Program-made: the position numbers and the translations under genes
Source: Aquilaria yunnanensis
Taxonomy: Eukaryota > Streptophyta > Magnoliopsida > Malvales > Thymelaeaceae
Direction of reading: 5' to 3'
NCBI GenBank assembly: GCA_039654915.1
Contig: CM077593.1
Location: 37,604,501-37,668,500, forward strand
Length of the DNA: 64,000 nucleotides
The notes under the pieces: model-generated
Databases searched by the model: none
Seen by the model: only the letters and a program-made list of their open reading frames with translations
Told to the model about the DNA's origin: nothing
Part shown: one piece after another, positions 24,428 through 33,573 of the stretch
Position numbering within the stretch: position 1 is the first letter of the stretch
Layout of the letters: each line of letters begins with the position of its first letter

Positions 24428-24672
24428 TGATAGCCAAAAGGCTATTGCCCTTCAAACCCCTAATCTCTGGCAAAGCGCCACCCTTGGCAAAGGCAAGCGT
24501 CACCCTCGGGAAAATAGGGCTCGACCGCTTGACTCCTTACCTCGATGATCCACCATCACCCTCAGGGAATGACAATACTGACCTCGACAACATGGTGTGC
24601 TACCACCCTCGGTAAGATGACCTGACCAACTTTGGGAGAGGTAGACTCACCATCCTTGGCAGGGAAAACATC
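24428..24672 (+). repeat. Tat-c 5' LTR fragment, subfamily of S1
   Basis: TGATAGCC start, then CACCCTCGG-type repeats and TGACCAACTTTGGGAGAGG, which parallels TGACCAACTTCGGGAAAAGG in S1. It ends near 24672, where integrase-coding sequence begins without a primer site between them. The breakpoint is placed to within about 15 bp. Confidence 0.75.
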
Positions 24673-25728
24673 CTCCTAAGAGGACGTAGAAACAGTCCTC
24701 GAAGGTGTCCATGAGGGGGCCTATGGTTCCCACATAGGAATTGACGCTTTAGGAGGAGTGCTACTCCGCCAGGGATGCTTTTAACCCTCCTTGAGGAAGC
24801 ACGCAAGCCAATTTGTCTAGAAATGTGACAATTGCCAAAGACACGCTAACATCCAGAGGCTATCCTCAGAAATGGTAACCCCGGCTAACTACCTTTGCCC
24901 CTTCACAATTTGGGGAATTGACCTCATCGGGCCTTTCCCAACTGCACCCGGAAAAGTGAAGTTCTGCGTAGTTGCAGTAGATTACTTCACTAAATGGATT
25001 AAGGCAGAGCCTTTGGTAACCATTTCGGTGAAGGACATATAAAAATTCATTTGGAAGAGCATCGTATGCAGGTTTGGCATACCAAGGGTGATAGTGGCTG
25101 ATAACGGTTCCCAGTTTATTGACAAGGGGTTTTGGGAATTCGCCAACGACCTCGGGATAAAAATGCACTTCGCCCCGGTAGCTCATCGCCAGAGTAATGA
25201 ACATGTGGAGGTGTCCAACAGAATCATAAAGGATGGCTTGAAAAAAAAATTAAGGGAAGCAAAATGAATATGGCCAGGAGAACTCCCTAGTGTGCTATGG
25301 AGCTATCGGACCACTCCCCGAAGAGCCACAGGTGAGACACCTTTCTCACTCGTATTTGGCATAGAGGCCATGATTCCTATTGAAGTAGTTTAGCCATCAA
25401 TAAGAATGCAAGTGTTACACAAAGAGGGGAACAACCTGACGAACATAGAGAAGTGGCTGAGCTTAGAAGAAAAGCTTTTCAGCAAAGAGTAGTTATCACT
25501 GTGAACTGACATGTCAAGCGAAAAGGAATCAGGAAGGGGGACTTTGTCCTTTGAAAGGTTGAGTTTGATCCCCGAAGACCGTCTCACGAAGTACTTTGGG
25601 CAAATTGGGAAGGGCTTTATTTGGTTCTTGATGATGTTCGGCCAGAAGTCCATAAGCTCGAAGATATCGAAGGTGGAGAACTAAAAAATACATGGCATTC
25701 AGATGCTTTGAAAAAGTTCTATACTTAG
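24673..25728 (+). pseudogene. pol: Tat-c integrase remnant
   Basis: Homologous to the integrase end of Tat-f (about 50570-51658). Recognisable blocks are the zinc-finger region (CDNCQRHANIQR, 24827-24862), the first catalytic Asp region (WGIDLIGPFPTAPGKV, near 24913), ADNGSQFIDKGF (near 25099), the NRIIKDG region after a damaged third motif (Gln-Ser-Asn-Glu-His where Tat-f has QSNGQ), [16 protein letters not shown] and the C-terminal KNTWHSDALKKFY ending at TAG 25726. Stops and small gaps are frequent, for example after 25030 and at 25264. Not functional. Confidence 0.82.
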
Positions 25729-26230
25729 AAAAATTTTCTATGAAAAATAGCCCCACCTAAGGAATCTAACCGAGCAAGGTGCAAACATCTACTTAGGAAA
25801 GTAACACATTTTCTACGAAGATACATCAACTGAACATGGTTGATTAAAACAGGCAAAGCTTTGCCAGAAGATATGCACCGAAACTAACGCTATGCCAAAG
25901 AGGGTTGATAATAAGCGTGAAAATATATCTTCTGGAGGGTCCCAGACCGAAAATGATCAAACTAACCCTTGGAACCGAACATTATTTAAGGAGAAACTTG
26001 TCTTGAGACTTGGCCAAATTTTGAAGAAAAGAAGGAATTTTATTAAATTGAGCCTTATTAGAAAAATGAGCATTACAAGAAGAAGATTATAAAGAAAAAA
26101 AAAAGTGAAGTCCTGGATGCCTAAGGGACCTCGTCGTTGTGAGGTGCTCCATCACCAACCTCATTTTTCGCAACCTTTGGCGCCAAAAGAGGAGCAAATG
26201 AAGGTTAAGATGTTCTATCCTTGACCAGGA
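25729..26230. other. Tat-c spacer between integrase and aORF
   Basis: Non-coding. In Tat-e and Tat-f this place holds the GAGC/GCTC hairpin array; here I see only isolated remnants such as CCGAGCAAGG near 25762. No other feature. Confidence 0.55.
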
Positions 26231-28047
26231 CTAGCGAGGATCCTCGGGAATGTCCAAGGCAGCTAGAAAAGAGAGGTCAAGCCTGGGGTAGTTCGCTAGG
26301 ACTTGATGCCGAGCCAGATAAAAGCCATCTTGGAATGCAACCTTGGTTGCTTGATCGGCCTTGTCTTTTTGGACAAACAAGTCGTCCAGCTTGATCCTCA
26401 ACTCGGTGACCTCCTTCTCCAACTTCTTTGCCTCATTCTTTAGCACGTCAACCTCGACTTGAAGATCGGCATTGTCTGCAAGGGCCTTCGTCAGGAGAGT
26501 AGAGTCCTCCTCCTTCTCCTTTTGGTAGGCCTTGTTTGCTGAAGTAAGCTCAATGACCTTTGCGCCGAGGTCAGACATCTTCTGAGAGAAATCTTCTAAG
26601 AGCTCCTCTTGACTCTTCAAGAACTCCTCCCGAAGTTTGGCCATCTCCTCCTTGGCTATCTTGTTCAGCTTGCCATACTTGATGACCGAGGTGGCACAAA
26701 ATACCTTGGCCTTCTCCAAGCGCTCTTCGGTCTGAGATCGGAACGAAGACTGCTGTACTGCCCGAGCTCGGAAATATCCATTGTATGCCAAGAGCTACAA
26801 AAAGAAGGACACTTGGTGAAGCTTTGCAAAGAAAAGAAAACACTTAGAAAAATTTGGAGAAAGGATAAGGGGTCTGAAGAATACCTGGGCAGCGTGATCG
26901 AACATCCTCGCAATGAGGACCTCCTGGTCTGAGCACTCCTCTGCTAGAGATTTGAACGTGGCTTAGGTGAGCATGCCCCTCACCATTTGGGGAGCCATTT
27001 GCTGGCTGTCTTCAAAGAACAAGTTCATGTCCTCCGTGAAAGACCAAAAAGGCTTATTCGAAACTTTATCCTTCGGATATAAGAGTCCCGAAGGGCCTCT
27101 TTTCGAGCGTGCTCCACCATCCATGCCGAGGGTGCTAGTTCCTCTGCAAAATCATGCCGAAGTTCCATCAGTACATTGTCCCTTAGACATACATCTAGAA
27201 GGTCAAAAATGCTAAAGATGTCTAAATTTAAAGAAAAATGGCTAAGGGGCAAACCTGGCTGAACTTTGGCAATGTCATCGTCGGAGTGGTGGACTTCCTC
27301 CACTTCGGTAGGGATGTTTTTTCCTTTGTATCATCTTTGCTCCTCTATCTCTTCAACAGAAGGGCCCCCTGCCAAAGTACCCAGGATGTCTGTCGAAGTG
27401 AAAGGACTCCGGGGAATGGAGCCAATGGCCAGGTCCGAAGGCAGGTCGGCATGGATCGAAGGCTGGTCCCCGACCCCCATAACATCTTCTGGAGGGGGGG
27501 AAGAAGGTCATTCTTCAGCTTCTTGGCCCAAGATGGCCACCCTCCAGATGCCTTCCGCCTCTTTGGGGCAGCTTTCTCCTTCTAGTCCTCCTTCTTAGCT
27601 TGACCAAGGAAGAGGGACTTGTAGAAGGCAACAGACTGGATGCCCATCTCTAAAAAAAGAAGAAAATGTCAGTGTAAGTCTAGAGGGGTACTTATACCAA
27701 AATTTGGAAAGCAACTTACACTCAATGAGGGCTTCGTAGGTGAGCTCCTTTCGAAGGAGCATCACTAGCCACGACTTCTTCCCATCGATGGTAGGCGCTG
27801 GCATGCCGAGGTCAGTTTTGTGCTCCTTGATCACCCCTAGCTCCCGAAGAAACTCTTCTGTCATGAGGTCCCACCAGATGGGGAAGGGATACAAGGAGCG
27901 TGGTGGGGCCTCAGCATCCCAGTCAGCGACAGCTTGGATACGGCCGTCAAAGTCTTCAAACCTCACCGCTAACTCAGGAGTTAGCAACTTCTTAGGATCA
28001 ACAACATCCATCTCCAATGTCTCGCAGGCCCACCTAGTCGACACGTG
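26231..28047 (-). pseudogene. aORF of Tat-c, truncated
   Basis: Antisense gene read from 28047 downwards. Exon 1 is only its last third (DVVDPKKLLTPELAVRFEDFDG, then FPIWWDLMTEEFLRELGVIKEH), because Tat-d inserted inside it. Exon 2 (about 27650-27290) carries the Lys-rich start; exon 3 (about 27240-26890) carries SFFEDSQQMAPQ-like sequence; exon 4 (about 26790-26231) is a long coiled coil rich in Glu, Lys and Leu (YGKLNKIAKEEMAKLREEF). The gene end matches Tat-e/f (FQDGFYLARHQVL..., DLSFL, IPEDPR). No promoter is present here. Confidence 0.75.
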
Positions 28048-28627
28048 TGATAGCCGAAGGGCTATCGCCTCTATCTGACCCGAACTCGGAGCGTCAAGGA
28101 ACGCGAGGATACTATTAGCCCCCCCGAGGTACTAAACAGATCACCTTCGGAGATGGAGAATCAGCTATTGCAAGCCGAAGAGGATCTCCCTGAAGGTGAA
28201 ACCTTGAATTAGGGAACTCCCCGAACTACGGGAATATTTCCCGAAGGGGCATCGTCCGCGCCAGAGGACGACCTCGTCCAGGGACTTCGGGAGTACGGCA
28301 TGAGCATTTAAGGAGCCTCTGACATGTCACCCACAGATGATACAGGCCGCCCCAAATGGCGGTCCGACACACCGACGCCATCCAAGTCCCATCATGACCT
28401 GTCTCGGTTCAAGGCTCAAGAAACCTGCCACCGGCTACTTGTCCCCTACGCCCAGAAATTCAGGAAAGAACTGACCGAACATGTGTCATGATCTGAACGG
28501 GCTGAATACTCCTATAAATACTAGAAAATAAACCTGGCCAAAGGATCAATCCTTGAGTAGACTCCTCTCATCGAGAAAACACGAACACGCAAGACCGTTC
28601 TGCTTTTCAGTGCTCCTCCCTTATTTT
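28048..28627 (+). repeat. Tat-d 5' LTR, part 1
   Basis: TGATAGCCGAAGGGC start; homologous to the U3 region of the other Tat LTRs, with the ACGTGTCATGATCTGAACGG-like tract and TATAAATA near 28513. It stops at the Tat-e insertion. The last five bases, ATTTT, are the target duplication of Tat-e. Confidence 0.88.
28623..28627. repeat. Target duplication of Tat-e
   Basis: ATTTT at 28623-28627 is repeated exactly at 39704-39708. It lies directly against both LTR ends of Tat-e. Confidence 0.92.
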
Positions 28628-29494
28628 TGATGGCCTGGGGCCTCATCGTTGTGAGTCATGATGACTGTTGAAGAGACTTCTAGGAGGAAGAACGCCTGGA
28701 AGGTGGATCGCCCCAAGGAGAGTACCTGAAAAGCTGGTAAACAGGGTTAGGAGGCCCCCGGAGTGTTTTTCCGGGGGGGGAGCCTCCGACGCCCAAGTCA
28801 GTGGTGGCCGGAAAAAGGAGAAAGTCACTAGCTCAAAGAGAAAGGCAGAAAAGTCTCGCCCGGTATTTTCTCGGAGTGTGGGAGCCGTATCTCCGGCCAA
28901 CCAACCTCCTGTCAAGTATTTATTTCCTGTATATATAGGAATACCTAGCCCGTTCAGATCATGACACGTGTGCGGTCGGATGCTCCTGAACTTCTGGGCG
29001 TAGGGGACAGATAGTTGGTAACCAGATGGCCTCGAGCCTTGTGCTGAGACGGGCCATGATGTGATTCTGATGGCGTCTGCGCGTCAGGGCGGCTTTTTAC
29101 GTCTGTGGTGGGACGTGTCAGAGGCTTCCTTAAATGCTTCCTTAAATGCTCCTGCCGTACTCCCGAGGTCCCTGGGCGAGGTCGTCCTCTAGTTCGGATA
29201 GAGCCTCTTCGGGAAGCATACCCTCAGTTCGGGGGTTCCCAGTTCCAGGGGGTTCCGCCTTTGGGGATATCATGTTCGGGCAGCAATGTCTGGTGCCACT
29301 TTTCCGAAGGCGTGCTGTTCACAACCTTGGGGGACGAATAGAGTCCTCAAGTTTTACTGGCGTGCCGAGGCTCGGAGCTCTCTGGCTATCTCCCAAGGTG
29401 CATGATTCCACCTGTTCCCGGGAAGCGCCAGTTCTTCTGGCCATTGTTGTGGCAGGGTGTTCGGCCAGATTGAGGCGATAGCCTTTGGCTATCA
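28628..29494 (-). repeat. 3' LTR of Tat-e (867 bp)
   Basis: Element-sense TGATAGCC...GGCCATCA read on the minus strand, the same length as its partner at 38837-39703. It contains the TATATATA motif (near 28924), the stem-loop and the LTR-internal Gag ATG. Confidence 0.95.
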
Positions 29495-29531
29495 CATGCC
29501 CCCCTCTGGAAAGCCGAAGTGAAGACTTCGG
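29495..29531 (-). other. Polypurine tract and adjoining hairpin of Tat-e
   Basis: AGAGGGGGGCATG (29495-29507, minus strand) touches the 3' LTR. Just upstream is a perfect hairpin, CCGAAGT-GAAG-ACTTCGG in plus-strand reading (29514-29531). The hairpin persists in Tat-f as a 6-bp stem (55621-55636), so it may matter for plus-strand priming or RNA 3' structure. Confidence 0.75.
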
Positions 29532-30038
29532 TTTGCATCTCTTTCTGAGGTTGTCGTTGGGAGTCTTGTTAGGAAGCATAACCTGTTCCGAGGTCGCACC
29601 TTTTGCCCGAGGGTCTGGGCTGTTCGGCCTTGGCCTATTCTTTGGTGTCTCCGAGGCAAAGCCTGTACCGAAGATACACCTCTTGCCCAAAAGTCATGGG
29701 CTGTTCAGCCATAGCCTGTCTCTTGGTGTCCTCGAGGTGGCCTGCTTTTTATTTCTGCAGGTTTGATGGCCAAGCGTGTCAGACTGAGTGGCGTGTCTCC
29801 ACTTTTCAGGGATGTCAAACGACGTGTCCCAATCAGGAGGTGTGTCCCGGTTTTCCAGGGACGTTTGGGGAGGCATGTCCCCTATTTCTGCGCAGCGGTT
29901 GACACGCGGCTTCTTGCCATTGGAAGAGAGACGCGTCATTTACAGAGGGCGCGCCTTTTCAGGTGCAGCGGGCAGTTACGGCGACGGTTCACCTCCAATG
30001 GGTACTTATGATCTCTTTTCGGCTACCCACCTTTGGCC

Positions 30039-30046
30039 TATAAATA
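30039..30046 (+). promoter_or_regulatory. TATA box of the Tat-e aORF
   Basis: TATAAATA, 288 bp upstream of the aORF ATG at 30334, in the conserved context CCTATAAATAGCCCATTCC. It drives transcription opposite to the retrotransposon's own sense. The G-box seen in Tat-a and Tat-f is changed to CACGCG here (29905), while GACGTGTCCCAATCAGG (29822) is kept. Confidence 0.72.
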
Positions 30047-30333
30047 GCCCATTCCATCATAAGTCCCACTTACTGTTTTTCTGCTCTTTCTCTGCTTTGC
30101 CCTCTGTTCTTGCGTTTTACTTGCTTTCTGTGGCGGAGCTTCTTTAATCAGAGCTTTTCCTACCAACTTTCACGACGGCGTCCTCAGGCAAATCTTTTGG
30201 TGGGTTTTGATTTCCAGAGTACTCTGATTCCTCTGTTTTTCTGAGTTTTTCTGGAAAACTGTTGTTTTTTTCCAAACTCGTCTTCTGAGTTTTTTCTGGA
30301 AACTATTTTCTTTTCCATCTCAAACTCTTTTCC

Positions 30334-32683
30334 ATGTCTACGATGCCTGTTCCCGAGAGCTGGAAACCTCTTCTGGCCCATCCTTGCTGTACCACCCCCG
30401 AAAAACTAGAGAGGTGGAAGAAAAAATTCTTTCTTCCCTCTTACGCTGTGACCAGGCTGCCTCGTTCAAGCCATTTTGCTTTTTCAAACCGCGGCGATGA
30501 GGTTACCGTCTTCCGAGCCCAACTGAAGGCCGGACTTCGGTATCCTCCCCCGAAGGTGGTTTGCGAGTTCTGCCAATTCCATGGCATTGCTGTGAACCAG
30601 CTTCCCCCGAACGCGTACTGCTATTTTAACGCCTACCTCTGCATGTGTGGCGTGTTCGGGATAGAGCCCCACTTCATCATTTTCATGCAGTACTACAAGC
30701 TCTACGTGGTCCCGAAGGGTGGCTTCTATTTCCTGCTGCCTCAGGGATCCGGGAGCAAAAAATTCACCTTCACCTTCGACACGAAGGATAGCTGGCGGGG
30801 GTGGCAGCCTAAGTTCTTTTTCCTGAAGGTGGATAAGAACTGGTCTGATGTCCCGACCAGATGGGCTCAGGGAGTGCTGAACGCAGACGTCGTTGATCCG
30901 AGGATGCTGCTGACCCCACCGTTGGCTTCCGTGTTTGCGGATTTCAGCGCCCGCATTCGGGCAGTCGCTGACTGGGTTCCCGAGGTCTCTCCTCATGCTC
31001 TTTACCCCTTTCCTATCAACTGGAGGTTGATGACCGAAGAAGTCCTTCGGTAGCTGAAAGTGGTTAAGGAGCACGAGACTGACCTCAATATGCCCACTCC
31101 CGCCATCGCCGGGAAAGACTCCTGGCTGGTCAAGCTCCTTAAGGGGGAGACTTCTTTCGAAACTTTTGCCGAAAGTGAGTAATCTTCCATCCCTTTATAT
31201 TTTTTCCTCAGACTTACGCTGATATTTCTTCTCTTTTTCAGAGATGGGCGATGGGGCTGCCGCCTATTACAAGGCCCTTTTTTCTGGCCAAGTGGAGAAG
31301 GGGGAGCAGACAAAGAAGGCGGCTTCCCGAAGAAGGAAGTCGACAGGGGCGGGGCCCTCGGCGAAGCGAGCTAGGAAGGCTGTCCAGCCTCCTCAGCCAG
31401 AGCTTTCGGAAGAAGAAGCTGGCGAAGAGGCTGGTCTTGTTGAAATTTCACCGGCCGAGGTCCCCGCTACTTCCGCCGAGGTTCCTCCTCCCGACCTCGA
31501 GGCCCCCAGAAACACTGTAGTGGTAGAAGTACCTACTGCCGAGGAGCGGTATCGGCAGAAGGGTAAGGGTCTTTCTACCGAGGGGCCCGAGGATCCCGAG
31601 GACACTATCTCCGAGGTTCCTCCAGGTATGCCTTCAGGCGAAGTTCAGCTCCTTTGCTTTTCGCGAATTTTTCTTCTACTCCTAACTTCCTTCTTACTTT
31701 CAGAGGAGCCTCTTACTGCTGGCTGGAGGGCCATTCATGAGAGGAAACGGGCCCTCCGCGATGCCAAAATCCCTGAGGGGAAGATCCCCTTGGAGCCCTT
31801 TTGGACAATCACGGAGGATATGAGTTTCTTCTCCGACGATTGTCCAAAAATGACAAAGGAGATTTGGAAGGGGATGACCACTGACGCCTCCTTCCGGGCC
31901 ATTGCGGCGGCTCACCCGAGGGATAATACCCTCGCCGCAAAAGTCACCGAGCATGCTGCTCAGGTATAGTCTTTACACTCTTTTTCCTCAATTTTCTAAG
32001 TGTTTAGATTTGTACTAACCTGGACTTTTGCCTTGCCGTAGCTACTGGAGTACGCTGGTTACCTCCTAGTTCGGGTGGCCAGAGAGGCTGCCTCCAAGGA
32101 TGCGACTTCGCGGGAACTCAGTGAAGCGAAGGCTTCGCTTGCGAAGGTGGCCGCCAGCAACCAGCAGCTGGCAGCGGATTGTTCTCAGCAAATCGCCGCC
32201 GTTCGGGAGGAGTTCTCGAAGAAGAGAGAAGAACTTGAAAAGGACTCCTCCCGGAAGATTGCCGACCTCGGCGACCAAGTAAAGGGGCTGCTCGCCGCCA
32301 ACGGAGATCTTGTCAAGGACAAGGCTGTTTCTGACAGTCTTGCGGCAAGGTTGACGGATGAGAACAATGCTCTCCGAGCCGAGGTCGAGGCTCTGAAGAA
32401 GGAGTCCGGAGGGACGCTGGGGATAAGCGAGCTGGAGGAGGAGATTGCTGAGCTGAGGGACGAGCTCAACGACCTTGGCGTTCAAAAACATACTTCTGAT
32501 CAAATGGCCAAGGTCGCCTTTCAGGACGGCTTCTGCCTTGCTCGGCACCAAGTCCTGCAAAGGTTCCCAGATTTGGACCTCTCTTTTCTGGAGGGCCTAA
32601 ATATTCCTGAGGGACCTCGGTGGCAGTGGTCCAAGGTCGAGCATCTGAAGCTTCCTGGTCTTCGTCCGCCCGGCTCTCCCTAG
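30334..32683 (+). pseudogene. aORF of Tat-e: four-exon antisense gene with one stop
   Basis: Exons 30334-31174, 31242-31625, 31704-31963 and 32042-32683; introns of 67, 78 and 78 bp, all GT-AG with good donors (GTGAGT, GTATGC, GTATAG) and pyrimidine-rich acceptors. Exon lengths sum to 2127 nt, an exact 708 codons plus stop. Exon 1 encodes the Transposase_28-like domain (ERWKKKFFLPSYA, GSGSKKFTFTFDTKDSWRGW, FPINWRLMTEEVLR); exon 2 has basic nuclear-localisation-like clusters (KKAASRRRK, AKRARK) and an acidic linker; exon 4 is a heptad-rich coiled coil (about residues 495-640). A TAG at 31051-31053 replaces GAG and truncates the product. Function unknown; a DNA- or RNA-associated nuclear protein is a guess. 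Confidence 0.8.
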
Positions 32684-32814
32684 TTTGATTTAGGGCTCCT
32701 CTTATTTTTCTCCTTTGTGCTCCTTCTTTGGGCACTTCTTTTGTAAGGCAGCGTTTGCTCTAAATGAACAATCTTTTGGCTAAGTCCTTTCTTGCAAGTT
32801 TCTTCATTTCCACT
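32684..32814. other. Convergent 3' ends of aORF and pol side
   Basis: Short AT-rich stretch after the aORF stop, presumably its 3' untranslated region and terminator. No canonical AATAAA is evident; CTCTTATTTTTCTCC and TAAATGAACAATC occur. Confidence 0.4.
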
Positions 32815-33305
32815 GTCCCGAACACGTTTGCTCAAGAGACTTTCGGAAAACCTGCAACCAAAGAAACTTTTTACCTTCCTTTGTCCCGAATGTGCTCGCT
32901 CAAGAGACTTTCTGGAAAGTTTGTAAAAATTTGGCTAAGTCTTTTGCAGGCTTTTTGTTCCCTTTTATCCCGAACATGTTCGCTCAAGGGACTTCGGAAA
33001 ACCTTCAGCGAAATTTTTCTGTCTTCCTATTGTCCCGAGCATATTTGCTCAAGGGACTTAGGAAAATTTTCACAAGATTGCTCATTTCCCTTTTTCCTGA
33101 GCACGTTCGCTCAAGGGTGTTCGGAAATTACCTCTGCTTTTGTTTTGGCGTGTACTTTTGCGAGATTCTTGCTTTCCCTTTTTCTCGAGCATGTTCGCTC
33201 AAGGGTGTTCGGAAAATTTTCTCTGCACTGATTATGCCGAGTACCTTTGCAAGATTCTTGTTTCCCATTTTTCCCGAGCATAGTGGCTCAAGGGACTTCG
33301 GGAAG
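32815..33305 (-). repeat. Hairpin repeat array of Tat-e (7 units)
   Basis: Seven copies of an imperfect palindrome (minus strand CTTGAGCGAACATGCTCGGGA) spaced about 60-90 bp, at about 32815, 32881, 32967, 33030, 33095, 33182 and 33271. The arms GAGC/GCTC are conserved, while loops and spacers vary. It lies between pol and the aORF, where Tat and Ogre elements are known to carry variable tandem repeats. Tat-f has one more unit. Confidence 0.8.
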
Positions 33306-33573
33306 TCACATCTGCTTTTTTCGTTGCGAGCACCTTCGCGGAATTCTGTCTTGGACAATTTGGTATACTTAAAAATTTTTCTCAAGACCATTCTTCTCCA
33401 GACCATTCTGTACTTAGAATATTTCTTGTACAATATATCTCTTCCGCTCAACCTTAGGCGTAGAATTTTTTCAAGGCGTCTGAATGCCAAGTGTTTTTCA
33501 ATTCTACGCCTTCGGCGTCGCCAAGCTTGTACACGCCTTTTCGTACTTCGGTGAGAACCAGATAAGGTCCTTC

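Larger units (their letters stand above)
24428..28047 (+). mobile_element. Tat-c: internally deleted Tat element
   Basis: Begins with an LTR start (TGATAGCCAAAAGGC) inside the Chromo-1 integrase and continues with only about 245 bp of LTR before jumping to integrase-coding sequence. The rest of the LTR, gag, protease, RT and both RNases H are missing. Integrase is followed by about 500 bp of spacer without the hairpin array, then the antisense aORF on the minus strand. The aORF is cut in exon 1 at 28047 by Tat-d. The right end of Tat-c is beyond Tat-d and not in the window. Confidence 0.85.

Noticed and set aside
28020..28060. Tat-c aORF ending naturally at its own 3' LTR
   Set aside because: The aORF stops abruptly inside exon 1 and the following LTR continues, across nested insertions, into the Tat-d primer site and gag, so this LTR is the Tat-d 5' LTR.
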